Assembly: GCF_963576545.1 (NCBI RefSeq)
Contig: NC_083655.1
Location: forward strand, 20,630,204-20,694,203
Source of the DNA: Limanda limanda
Taxonomy: Eukaryota > Chordata > Actinopteri > Pleuronectiformes > Pleuronectidae
Reading direction: 5' to 3'
DNA length: 64,000 bases
Shown here piece by piece: positions 51,788 to 64,000 of this stretch. Position numbers and translations under genes: made by a program. The notes below the pieces were generated by a model. It had not been told where the DNA came from, did not search any database, and saw only the letters and a program-made list of their open reading frames with translations. Every line of letters starts with the position of its first letter. Positions within the stretch are counted from its first letter, which is position 1.

Positions 51788-52641
51788 ACTAGTTAACCCA
51801 GCAACTTAAGGAGGCAACTAACTCTTTGTCCTCTTTTTCTACTCCAACGCTGAAGTTACCACTAGGCCTCCCGAGGCTTTACCAGACGACTCAGTAAACT
51901 AATGGAGGCGATAAGACGTTTGTTTCAATTCATTTCATTCATTTATTCTTTTATCTTAGTCAACGTTTTTATTTTGAAAAAGACTTTTCCTGTTTCAACT
52001 TGGAAAGACCAAACAGGAAATTGCTCGCTGGACGATCTCAGACTGTTTCATTTTTCCCCACGGACTTTACTTTTATTCTTTCTCCACACGATCTACAACG
52101 GCTACAAGCAGCCGCACGTTCCTGTGAGGCAGCACGACCTCCGCTGCTACCGAAGAAGACGAAGCCTCATCCCGTCACGGAGCACGACGGATCCGCTCCG
52201 GCCCAGCTGCGGTGCTCATGGGAGCCCGCCTGAGAGACTTCAAGCTATTCACTGAACCTCCGGGATATTCGCGCCAACGCGCACGCACCCCACGAAACCA
52301 TGGTTACAGTAAGAGAGGCTTATGTTGTCTGGGCAGATGTTAGTTTTAATACGTAGCGTATTGATTTAATACTTGAGTGTATATTGTTGGTGGAACCTCC
52401 GTGTTCCATTGTTTTAGCCGGCCACTACTCCGAGCCGCTACTTCCGCTTTCCGGTTTGATGGCAATGTTTTGTGTTACAGTAAATAGGGCCGCGAGAAGC
52501 GCCTCCGCCCGCACTGTTAACGTCTGTGTGAGTCTGCAGTGATTTCACCGATCAGAACCTCGGCCCACAACGTTAGCTTGAGGGCTGAGGGGTGAATCAC
52601 TGTTAACTCATCTCAGGCGTATTTTTAAGAGTTCGTTCTCT

Positions 52642-52644
<3 letters not shown>

Positions 52645-52682
<38 letters not shown>
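52645..52682 (+). repeat. (CT)n microsatellite
   Basis: Pure CT run of almost 40 nt. Confidence 0.95.
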
Positions 52683-52683
<1 letters not shown>

Positions 52684-53144
52684 TCTAGACCGACCTATAC
52701 ACACTTCCGATCTGTATTTAGAATACAGTTCATGTAACATAGTTAAATCTATATTCAGAGAGGCTGAACACATCTGGAAACCATGCGGCCCAGGGCCAAA
52801 GCAGAGACAAAGAATTCTCTTTGTCTGAAAATCCCTTTGTGTAATTCATGTGACGACCACCAGTGTGAGCTCCGGCCACATGGTCATTAACATAGACTCC
52901 ATCTTGAATAACGCAAGTTAACCCACCATTTTGAGTCTATTATTGCCACGCCTCCTCTCTCTCTCTCCTCCCATCCTGGCTCTAAATTCATAACGGCTCC
53001 GCCATCTTGTTTTGTAGTCAATCCGCCATTTTGAGAGTTTTTAGGCCTTGATTCCACAAATCATGATCAGCCGCCATCTTAGATGTGATGTCACTACGTG
53101 ACTGCGTCATCGCCACGCCCCTTCTTTTTCTCTCTCTCTCTCGC

Positions 53145-53523
53145 ACCCACACACACACACACACACACACATTTTGATAGACACAGACAGATGCACACAC
53201 ACACAGATACACATAGATGAATACATGTGTTTTCTTAATTGTGATAAATGCTGCTGCTGTTGTGATCTTTGAAATATGGGAGTTTGTTAAGATGATGGAT
53301 CATTAAATAACACTAACTTTATTTCACACACACACACATAGACACATACACACAGAGAGACACTTTGACAGACACACACACACATAGAGACAGACATACA
53401 TAGGTAGACCACAGGTTACATGTATTTTCTGAATTGTGATAAGTGCTGCTGCTGTGTTTATCTTTGAAATATTGGAGCTTGTTAAAATGAGGAACCATTG
53501 AATAACATTCTAACTTTATTTCC
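53145..53523 (+). repeat. tandem duplication, unit about 196 bp
   Basis: Two copies of a (CA)n-rich start followed by a unique part with AATTGTGATAA, TGCTGCTGCTG and CTAACTTTATTTC. The unique parts are at about 53222-53328 and 53418-53523. They are diverged, so the duplication is old. Confidence 0.8.
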
Positions 53524-53760
53524 CCTTTTTAATAAATACTTTTGTAATTAAAGTATCTGTAGTCTGTGATTATTTGTGCATATGTGTGTGAATACAGCTG
53601 GATTATGATTGCCTGTGCTCGAACTTAGAAGCCTTCACTGTTTATTAAGTAATCGTTAATATTAAAATATTGACATTATTAATTTGACATTTATCATTAT
53701 GAGACTGATATTTATAGCTTGATTCCGTTGGTCCCTGTAACCAGGGTGGTGCCCCCCTTT

Positions 53761-54012
53761 CTCAATTATTAATATAGATAGTATTATTCTTAAATTGATA
53801 ATTTTATTGTTTTTGACTAATTATTTTCATTATTCTTGGTTGATAACCTTATCATTGTTAATTGATAGCTTGTACTTTCTAATTGATAATTCCTATTTTC
53901 TCATTAGTGGTTTTATTGTTATTTGATTACTGATCATCTTCAATTAATAATTTAATTATTTTTGATAGATAATTTTTATTATTTTAATAACCATATTTCA
54001 TGATTATTAATA
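53761..54012. repeat. degenerate AT-rich repeats (ATTGATAATT-like)
   Basis: About 250 nt with repeated AATTGATAATT, TTATTGTT and TTGATAG words spaced roughly 30-50 nt apart. Likely a decayed minisatellite. Confidence 0.6.
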
Positions 54013-57000
54013 ATTAGCCAACGTCAAGTCTACTCCTATTGCACAACATAGCTGTTCATTCACATGTTTGCAGACTTGTTACCCTATATTTATTGTGATG
54101 CTGAAGTACATCTACAGCCACATGCAGAGGACAGGATGGACAGTCCAGGCCAACAGTTAACTAAATAAGATGAAAATATTGCTATACGGTTCACACTTCC
54201 TGAAGTTTGGGAGCAGTTTTGGCTGTCCACCGCTCACAAGGCTTTAAATACTTGTGTTTCTGTTTCCGCGCTCGTGTGGTGATGCTTTAACAAGGTCTCC
54301 TTGGCAATAGAATCCAAAATGTTGGCCTAATTGGCGCTGGTCAATAAGTTTATTTCAGGCACATGCTTGGGTGCCTTTATTATAGCTCAGAGGGGCCTTG
54401 TATTCTCTCAGGGCCTTTGTGAGAAATTAAATGAAGAATACATTGTGCTAATGAAGCAGCAAAGGGAATATTAGACAACGAGATCGATCAGAGGGATTTT
54501 ACTCTGCATGTTGTGACTTGATTTTAAATTTCCTGCTGCACAGGATGTGGCCTCTACAAATCAACATAAAAAAACAACATATTTTGCTCTGTTATACATT
54601 TGTTCTCATTTAGCATTCTGAGCAAACCGTGTGGCAGGCTGGCGTCTGGTCAGATAGACATTAGTCATGTGGACACAGCGTGCTCTGGAAGACTATAAAT
54701 GAATATTACATGAATTATTCCTGTTGTTTTCTCTGAGTGTAGCTCCTATAATGGAACCACAACTCTCCTCAAGATATTTCCCTTCAAAATTTATGGAAAA
54801 ACAATTACATACTTAGCTGAAACCAGACTGATGTGATGTTAGTGGCTGTTGGTCCAGGACAGGAAACAGATGCTTTCTTTACATACGGATAAGGTGCAGG
54901 AGCTGCTGTTAATGCTTGAGATGAGGGAAACAGAGAGACAGAGGAAAAAGGAATCTGGTTCAGAAGAGGAAAATCTGTCACTGTGAATTTAGTTTAATTC
55001 ATGAAAAGTTTTTTTTACAGTCTGGGCTCAGTCTCACTTTAATCAGAGTCCTTGGACTGATGTGCTGATATTTGCTTTCTGTATGTATATAAATAGAAAA
55101 TAAGTATAATAGGTGACCTGACATCATTCATTCTTGAAACAAATTCAAAAAGTCATTTTCACATGAAATCTGTGGTTTCTGAATAGAAATAATACATTGA
55201 ACAGATTTTGTAAAGGTTTGCAACATCCATTTTTTTAACATTTCTTTTAATTGAAAAACCCTCTCCCTTAGTACCTGTACTGCTTTTTAAAGTCAGGAGG
55301 CCACTACTTGCTCTACCACAGAAAATAAGAGTTAATTTTCAGTGACTAATATTAATAAGGATTTATACCCATATTCCATTTCTCAAGACTGAGGTGTTTG
55401 TCATAATAACCACAAGTTGATTTAGATGTGAGGAAAAAAGCTCCTTATGCAAAAAGAAACATATTTTCCACCCAATTAGAATTAATTGTAGAATAAACAT
55501 AATAATACATAAATTGCATTGTGTGAATAAAATGTAGAACCTGAAAAAATGTTCAGGTTGATTTAGCATCAAGTTACAATGTATTGAATGCTGATGATAG
55601 TTCCACCAAAAGTCCACAGGGGTTTTTGTACAGCAGCAGAGGATTATTTTTGATTGCTCTGAGGAGAAGCCCCACATCAGAGAAATAATGGAACCGTAAA
55701 ACACTGTACACTAATGTTGTTTCGAGAGAACATGAGGTTAGCCGTTTTCTTTCAAGGAACCACAAGAGTGCATGAGGCTTTAAAGGAGAAGCCCAAAAGG
55801 AGAAGTCCAGGTTAATTCCTGAAACAAGAGAAATGATTGATGATTGACAACTGAGAGTCTCACGATTGGTTCAGCACACGTGTCAGCGGGACCTTGATAC
55901 ACTGACTCGGAGCTTTCTCTGATGACATTCCCTTATGTCAAGTCGAACAAAAGGGTAAATTATGTAAACCCTTACACTTAAAATAAGATATTTAAACTGT
56001 ACTTAGTAAGGAACAAAGGGATTTGAGGCTCTGCACTGTGGCTTTAATAGTGAGTGAGTGTTGGCTCAGTGTGAAGATCCTCATTATACACAAGGTTAGA
56101 CTACAGTGCAGAATACACAGTGAGTGTGGGATGTGAGAATAGCCCAATGTTCCATCAAAGATTATAAATCACATCCGTATACGGAGGCACAAAGGTGTGG
56201 AAAACACAATCATTAAATATGTATCTGTTGGAAATCCATTCAGTCTGAAATCAAAGACTTTGAAAAGAAACAAAAAGTGTTTTTTTTTGTTATGTATTTT
56301 TTTTTTAAATAACACAAGCGTGGCTGCACAGTCTGATTCATTTAATCTGGCCCTCCTGCAGGGAGCATGTTCCCCAGAGACACCGTCTGGGTTTGTTGGC
56401 TAATTGGGATGATTTAACCAGAGAAATCTGTATGGGGGAAAGAGTCTGCCTTGCTGGAAGGAAACCAAACATTTACATGCTCATTATCATCGTCAGCGCT
56501 AAAGAAAAAAAAAAGAAACGTTGCCATCACAGGGTTATGGAAGTGTTGCTTGAGACCAACGCACATCTCTGCCATGTTCTTTCACCAATCAATGTCCACA
56601 TCAGTTTCTATTTAAAGCTTTACAATCTTCTAATACTTTCTACGACTAATTCATCTTGATATTTTGTATAGCATAATTAAATTCACCCATATCCATGCTG
56701 GGAATTAGAGAACAAAAATAACAAATAATTAGAGGTTTCCCCAAGGATCAGCTTTTGCAAGCTTACAGAGAGAGCTTTAACACAGTATTGAGATAAGGGG
56801 ACTCTAAAATTCATCTTGTGTTTATTGTGAGTGACATTTACATACTACACAGTCTTTTAAAGCACACTTCTACACACCTTGAAGGACAAACTGGACATCC
56901 AACAGCAGCTTTGAATCAATGTCTACAGACTGATCATAAACCGCAATCCAATAATGAACACAATTATTTATTAATACCTGGCTAAGTGGCTATACTGTAA

Positions 57001-57076
57001 ATATGAATATGTATGTTTTGCAACAACAACAAAAATGAAACAGACAAGCCAACATTTTCTAAAGTGTATTAAAACG
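54013..57076. other. AT-rich intergenic DNA, no gene recognised
   Basis: Open frames up to 113 codons (for example 55363-55704 minus) have no domain motif or splice context and look like chance. Confidence 0.5.
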
Positions 57077-57147
<71 letters not shown>

Positions 57148-57149
57148 GT
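57077..57149. repeat. (AT)n microsatellite
   Basis: About 65 nt of alternating AT, able to extrude a cruciform. Confidence 0.95.
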
Positions 57150-60100
57150 ACTAATTGCAAGATTTTTACCTCATTACTATGCATCCTGCAAACAGCAGTG
57201 TGTGTTTTTTCACTCCAAAACAAATGGACATGTTGGTCAGACTGAGGTTTTTACGACAGGAGACGGTGGAAAACTACCACTTATGTCCACAGAAGCATCA
57301 AAATCAACGAAAATTAAAGTTCCTTGTAGGGGCTTTAAATAATAACACTTGAGCGAGTTCATTCACTGCAGCAACATCCTGAAGGCTACAACTATATGAA
57401 GCTTTTTGAAAAAGAAAAGGGCTGAAGGCAGCAAGGTGAAGCTGGAGGAGCTGGAGGAGGAAAAAAGTCTCCTGTTGATGTAACAGCTGATGAGTCAGGA
57501 CGTGAGAACAAGCTCAGGCTGCGGAGGGAGACGACTCTTCTGCTGGGAAGTCAAGCTTATTGCTTCTAAAACACCATTTACAAAACAAGCATTTCCAGAG
57601 CATGATTTAAAGCTGTAGAGACAGATCAACAATTGATAACAATTATAACAATTACAGAGATAGGACAAAAAAAAGATTGAAAGACCTACAAGAGCACGAC
57701 AGAGGAAGGGATAATGGAAGATAAATGTTTATTATATTATGTTAAACTGCAATATGTGATGAATACCACCCTAATGCTGACTGATGCACATCTGTTACTG
57801 CATTGAACAGTGGCTGTAGCTGGCATTCTGTGTTTGTGCTGTGTTGTGTGACTCAGTCCTGACAGAATAATGAGCACATTTCAGCTCCTACAGGACGGAG
57901 TTATGCATTAATGATTTGCTTTTGTTTAATCTCCCATTGTTTGGTATGTTGGTTAAATCTATGTATAAAATAAATTATACTAAATAGATGTTAATAATCT
58001 AATCATCGTAATAAATATTGGATATTTGATGTGGGCTGGAAAAAGCTGATTGCATCTCTGAAGTCAGCAGGACAGGAGAGAGGAGAAGGGAACAGGGGGG
58101 GGGGTGAGGAAGATACAGGAGAGGTGAAAAGGAAGAGAGCATCACAGACTGAACACATACACAGTTAACACAGCTTATCATTCTTCATCACGCCATGGAT
58201 GAAGGAAATATGAGACGGAGGATCAATTTTAACTGAACAAAGCAATGGCAACATGCAGTCTAGGCTATGGCTGCTTCATCAATGTCAAGCCTCTTGCTTT
58301 ATCCTAGGGTTTTCCCCTGCTGCTGAGAATAAATATAATAACATTAAATGAGAACTCAGATTGTACTGACTTATTTTATAATCATGCTGTAAATCTCAGC
58401 CTACACCCCTGACCGGAGATTTAGAGACTTATTGTCATTTCACTCCGAAATATAAGCTTAAAATAAGGAAAATGATGAACAAGATATAGGGACAAATGAC
58501 TAAATTGATATTTTAATGAAAAGAAAAAAGAATTCACCAAGGGGTATTCAGCTCTTTCTTGTATTCTGTCTTCAAACCTATCTCAGGTACCTGATTCTTG
58601 GAAGAGACATTTTTGTGCAGTAAATGATCCACAATCCACTTGGAGCTAAACTGGAGGCAAAAAGAAAAAGTGCAAGAACATGCAGGCAGCGCACTGACAT
58701 TTATATCCAGGTAAACTAATACAACATGAACGTGTGCTCTGGCTGCAAAGGTAATGTTTTGTTGATTGGCAGTAAAATAAATGAGTAAGACCAAGTTAAG
58801 AGATGTTGATGGACTACCATTTAATCTTCTGCTATATAGTTTAGGCTAAAGTAAATGGTATATACATTATGTAAACTACAAATTCATATGATGTACCATA
58901 AACATGAATAATTTGTTCAGAAATACATTTCTGAGCCCACAAGATGAATAAATACATAAAATCAAACAAGCAAGCTTCAGTACAAATATATTTCGATTTG
59001 ACCTCAAATCATTTTTCACACCTATTTGCATAGTGTCCTGGTTCACACTTGAACACCCTTTTACTGCCAGCTCCAGTAAAACACTAAATTCTGTATTTTA
59101 TGTTCAGGAAACCTTGGTAAGATTCTGATGGAGCTAACGTATTTACCTGGTGTTCTCTTTAAAATGTAAAACTCATGATTAGTTGCTTTTGTTTTCTTGC
59201 CAACACGGCTTATACAACATTTCACCTTACTTCAAATATTTACACCCTTGCCCTACTGTGGTAAGACTATTTTTCTACTTTATCTGGAACACTAAACCAA
59301 TATTTCCTTGGAAGCAAATTAAATAAAGATTACACACACACAAAAACAAACTTCTTTTAAAACTTTTCGGGATATTTTTATTTGTTTTTTTTTTAACTTG
59401 TATCAGTGAATTTTGGATTTGGTTTCTGAAACAGACACTTACAGACACAAACATACCGAGCCACAGAGAAGCACTACTCCTAATGCCATCATGTTAGAGC
59501 AATCATATGTGATCAATACCCTTCTAATCCCCATCACTACAAACAAAGTAATCAGCCCCCTCAGCCAGATGGTGGCATTTAATAACAACAGAATTTCTCC
59601 CTCAGATCCAGTGGGATGGATTATAGCTCACCACAAATCCATCACATGCATCTGTTTCAGCTGTGTCCGTTTGCAGCACGCTCATTTTTATACAAAAGCT
59701 TCTCTTGTTTCTCTTTTCTTAACCTTTACTAAAGATTGAGGACAAAAAAGATTCCTCAAGCAGCAAATCCATTTCATGACTCCTGTCAGTCAGTACAGCT
59801 GTTGCTGCTTTATTCTTTGCCAAATGTTAGATTCTACCTTTTTCATAACACACATAAAGAGTAGTCTCACACGTTTCCTTTTGTATTTCCTTTTATTATA
59901 TAAAAAGAATAATTTGAAATGATCCCTTTACTACAGGGTTGGGTTTGTTATTGACGTAGGACATATTGAAGGTATGCTTATTGTATGGTTTCCTCTTTTT
60001 TTTTATAAAGTTTACCTGACAGTCACATTTGTCAGTTTAATGCATGAGTAAATGTACTTAGATGGCAACTGTTGATCAGATGGGTGTCTATGCAGCGTGT

Positions 60101-63100
60101 GCCTGACACACTGAGCAGGGCTGCCAGCTCTGTGCGGAGGACGCTATGCTTTCCTCCCTCCAGATGGGAGAGAGGCTCTTGATAGCAACAAAGTCTGACC
60201 TTGAGAGCAATCTTGGCAGGCCACTTTCTCATGTTGAGCAAAACGCGGATGATTTATCCCTCAGAAGAGCAAAACATCCACTATTTGCATTGAGTGGCTG
60301 GACGATGGCCAGACAGAGTAAATGTTATGTGGCCGTGGAGGGGGCAGCTGGAGGCCCAGATGAATTGGACCGAATGGGAAGCTGGGCTCTGATGAAGATA
60401 GCACATGGGATAACGAGGCAGCCAAAACATAATGATAATACCGTTTTAGAACAGAAAGCAAAGCGAGTGAATAAATTAATTATCAGAAACAAAAATCTGA
60501 CTTTTCTTTTAACCAAGTAAAGTTTAGCTTGTTTATCTCTAAACAACCGTTGTTTCAGCGGCTGGCTAAATACAGTAACTGATTTCTCATAATGAGTCAC
60601 ATTTTTGTGTGGGAGAGGAACATCTAACAGGGCACTGACTAATACACATGGTGTTTGTCAATGCAAATTAAATAATCAATGCTTACAAGTCCACATTGTA
60701 ATTGCCTCCCTGAGGAAACCATCTTATTGGGACCATAATGTCTCTATAGTACAGCTTTCAATCAATGCATCTTAAATCTTTGACCTCAAACTTCTAATTT
60801 CTTAAGGATTTCAACATTGACAATTCAACTTTATCTGCCGACGACAACATAATATGAAAAAAACACTGCACATTTACATTGTCTAATTTGCTGTCTAGAC
60901 AGCTTAGGGAAAGTTTACCCTTTAAGGCACCTACAACAGTGGTTATGGTTTTGGAATGATTCTAATGCTATTAAGAAATCCACATTACTGTAACTTATGG
61001 TATCCGTCAATCCAACTTAACATCCTCCCTACAATATTTTCTAAATATCATATTTGGGATTTGAACATATTATGAATGCTTTGATTTTTGAAGGACAGTC
61101 TTGCTCGCATGTATTTCTTTATTTTTTCTTAGTGGAGCTTGATGAGTGATATAAATGTTATGCATAGGATTCTGCAAAATTAAATATAAAAGTAAGTAAA
61201 TGATATACAGTTGTCTAGATAATGGACATCGCGTTATTGACAGATAGTTGATTATCCTGTCTGCAACAATAAACTACATCTATGATACTACTTTGTAAAA
61301 CTAGCTATATTAATTGTGTGATGGTAAAAACTATTTTCTACATTTTAAACTACAATCTGCTTGCTTTAGCTCTGTAATAACACTGGGTGGTTATTAGCAG
61401 CTTGTAGTGCACAGCTAAACAAATCTCAACACTGATCTGTTGTTTTCATTTTATTTCTAAAGGAGGTAAATGGTAGTTGAAACTGACTTGAAAGCTGCTG
61501 TTCATTGCAGCTAAAGGAAGGGTAACTGTAAGTTGTGTTATTGTTATTTCATAGTCGGGTGAATCTGAGTATTCGGCTGTTGTATCTGACTGGGATACAT
61601 TCATTGTGAATGGCAGCTGAACTGTGACAGTCACTGTCTGGTTGAGTCGGTGAGAAAAGCAGCAAGTGATAATGAGGAAACACCTTAATGAAAAATAAGA
61701 AAAGCTGATCCATTTAACTGACAGTTACAGTCCCTTTAATTAATCAAGGTTCAAAATACTGTCAGGAAAGAAATTATGAGAGTGGAAGGCAAGAAATGCT
61801 CCGACACATATTTTGTTCATGGAGACATTCAATTAGTTTTTAATTTATTGAAACTGGCCTGTTTTCATCAGGACTGCCTATCACTTCTGTTTTTGTTCCC
61901 TTAATTATGACTGAAAGTGTCATTACAGAAAGTTGAGAGGTAAAATGTGTGCTGAATTACTTTATATATACCACTTAAGATCGTGTCAAGAAACTCATTC
62001 TGAGATGTTAGAAATCCTTCTGAAGACTATGCACATGATGCCACCAGGCATTGAAGTCACAATGGTTGCTCCTCTCTGATTTAAAGTCATATTAAAGATG
62101 TGCAATTATCTGCACCAAAATGTAAAAACGTACATGAGACAGTAATGTATAGAAACCACCAGTCTGCCCTGTATGTTACGAACAACAATCAACTTTGATG
62201 GCATTGATATAAGCCACGTGTGTCTTGTTAAAAGGAAGAAGAAGGAATGTGTCGTAAATGGTAAATAAGATTTCCAATCCCTGCTGAAATCAACAATCAC
62301 CATTAGAACCAGAATGATTACAGCCATATTGTTTTAAGAGACTTGAAAATATCATCCTTTGTCCTCCTTAATTTTCAAATAACAATTAAATAATGCTAAA
62401 TAACAAAGAGTATAAAATGACATGTATGTTGTGATTTGACTGTATACAAATAAAACTGAATAAAAACAATATGTATGTTGGATCAAACCACATGCAATGG
62501 GTCATGAATTTTAGGACTAAAGCAACAAAATATTTCATTAAACGTAATAACAAGGTTTTAGCAATGAGTTCACAAAAGATCACATGTAAATGTGGACTGA
62601 TCAGTGAATCATTTTAGTTTTATTTTTCTCATGCAACATCAAACACCGGCTCCCCAAGTCCATTGTCAATAGGGTTGTGTTCTCTACCTTCACATTTGAC
62701 CAATATAAGTGTACTAGCAGTAAATGTGCAAGACCTTGTTGTCATGGTAACATTAATACGACCTATAGGAGAGTATTGGCTGCAGGCAGACCTTTATCAT
62801 TATTGTAACAAAAATAAGGTAGGGTCATGGTTAGGTGAGGTTTAGGGGCAAAAATACTCAAGGTTTTGGATTAAATCATGATCTGGGTTAAAACATGTAT
62901 TTTCTTTACAGAAGCGGACCTTTACCATCATGGTTAGAATACGGTGGTTAGAATACGGTACCAATCATGAATTGATAAAGAAAAAAACCTTTCCAGGTGT
63001 CACACAGACAATGAAACAGATGTCTCCGGTTTGACAGTCCTGGGTTTTGTCAACACATCCATCCACGTACAGTGACTCTGTACACTCTGTTACAAGTGTA

Positions 63101-63842
63101 ACAAACACATACATTGACATCCCTTTAAATGTATATTCATCAAGTACACTTAAATGTCAAAGCCACCCTTGGACGTATTCAAGTAAACAAAAAGTTTGCA
63201 AGAGAAGTGTGTATGTGCTGCTGTGTGGCTCACCACATGCTTGTGTTGTGTGTATATCTGTAATTAGTGCATAATTACCAGTTAGGGTGTTTGACAGGAG
63301 AAAAGGTGAGTCTGAGAGACCTTTATCAGCAGGGCATCTGCAAATGAGACAGCTTCACAATTAACTAGCGTCTTCTTCATCCCAGCTCCGCCAAGTACCA
63401 CACGATTTACTTCACCTTTTTTTTTTTTTTTTTACAAGGCTTTGAAACAAGTCAACAGGCAGAAAATCTCAATTAACTCTCTCATTCACCGTAATCGTCC
63501 CACATAAAGCCCATCAACTCTGACCTGCTGTTAAATCAAGGCAACTGCAGTTCTTCTCATCAGAAATAAGAACAAAAGAGGTTCTTTGGACGGCAGGTCT
63601 GGTTCGTCAACATTAAGTACAAAAACTTTACAATTTCATTAAGAGCTGTGGAGTTCCAGTTCAGAACAATGTAAGCTCTGCTGGACAATGACTCAGTGAA
63701 TGAACTATTGGAGTTATTAAGTCAGTGAGGACCTCTATGCTGCTGACCTTTGAGTGTGTGAAGAAATGCAGAAAAAAAGGTGTGGGAGCTTTGGAAAGTG
63801 GCCTGAATTTTCGGACTGATAGTGAGTTAGCGGTTACATTGC
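57150..63842. other. AT-rich intergenic DNA, no gene recognised
   Basis: A G/C-richer island at 60070-60450 includes a 124-codon plus-strand frame (60146-60520) without recognised domains. The rest shows no features apart from short homopolymers, including a T-run at 63418-63434. Confidence 0.45.
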
Positions 63843-64000
63843 GGCAGTAGCTGAGGGGTAGAGCGGACGTTCTCTAACCAGAAGGTTGGTGGTTTGATCT
63901 CAGTCTTCCCCATCTGCATGCAGTAGTCGCCTTGGGCAAGATACTGAACCCCTCATACAAAAAGTGCTGTCCTCAGATGCACTGTGTGACTGGCAAACTG
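63843..64000 (+). repeat. tRNA-derived SINE-like repeat, cut by the window end
   Basis: It has an A-box-like TAGCTGAGGGGTAGAGCGG, a B-box-like GGTTTGATCTC at 63891-63901, and the 'cgccttgggcaagatactgaac' core. It continues beyond the window. Confidence 0.75.

Larger units (their letters stand above)
51640..53760 (+). repeat. composite repeat block of unknown class, possibly LTR-derived
   Basis: A CpG- and CT-richer block in AT-rich surroundings. It contains a TTAAAAAGG box (51709), two tandem copies of a unit of about 90 bp (51731-51815 and 51816-51905), each with a CT-rich start and a GC hairpin, a long CpG-rich stretch to 52600, a (CT)n run, five CCATYTT motifs, a 196-bp tandem duplication and a right end GGTGGTGCCCCC. 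No protein domain is seen. An LTR/leader origin is only a guess. Confidence 0.4.

Noticed and set aside
51902..52255. 117-codon frame on the plus strand
   Set aside because: It lies inside the composite repeat block, has no domain and no homology that I recognise.
63891..63901. B-box sequence suggesting a tRNA gene
   Set aside because: The A and B boxes belong to the SINE-like repeat. No cloverleaf with paired arms can be drawn.

Overview
The window is nuclear DNA from a bony fish, probably a spiny-rayed (acanthomorph) teleost. The evidence is a split gene with consensus GT-AG introns whose protein is a vertebrate PTBP2, AT-rich intergenic DNA, many microsatellites, and teleost-type repeats (hAT and Harbinger MITEs, Tc1 relics, tRNA-derived SINE-like copies, a Ty3/Gypsy element with a PNMA-like Gag). 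I cannot name the species.

Layout. 1-2990 is AT-rich upstream DNA with one SINE-like relic. 2990-3700 is a CpG-richer promoter and first-exon area. 3227-21105 (+) is one complete gene, ptbp2, with 14 coding exons and a 514-residue product carrying four RRMs; its 3' UTR runs to about 22.7 kb. Its introns carry two inverted Harbinger MITEs, two hAT MITEs and an L2-type repeat tail. 22.7-36 kb is gene-poor, with SINE-like copies, a long Harbinger relative and a decayed LINE. 36.2-37.3 kb is a hAT MITE with a perfect 8-bp target duplication. 37759-46440 (-) is a young Ty3/Gypsy element with 1,315-bp LTRs that differ at only about five sites; its gag and pol are broken. 46.9-48.2 kb holds a second copy of the intron-4 hAT element and a Tc1 relic. 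51.6-54 kb is an unclassified composite repeat block with hairpins, a tandem duplication and a cluster of CCATYTT motifs. 54-64 kb is AT-rich with no gene that I recognise.

Biology. The main functional content is ptbp2 and the architecture around its 34-nt exon 10. Skipping that exon puts a stop codon nine codons into exon 11. The exon is preceded by a long pyrimidine-rich stretch and followed, 14 nt after its end, by about 130 nt of (CT)n, the kind of sequence PTB proteins bind. A perfect 16-bp hairpin sits in the intron upstream. This fits the known PTBP1/PTBP2 exon-skipping and NMD switch and suggests it is kept, possibly in exaggerated form, in this fish. The other open frames in the window are transposon-derived or look like chance.
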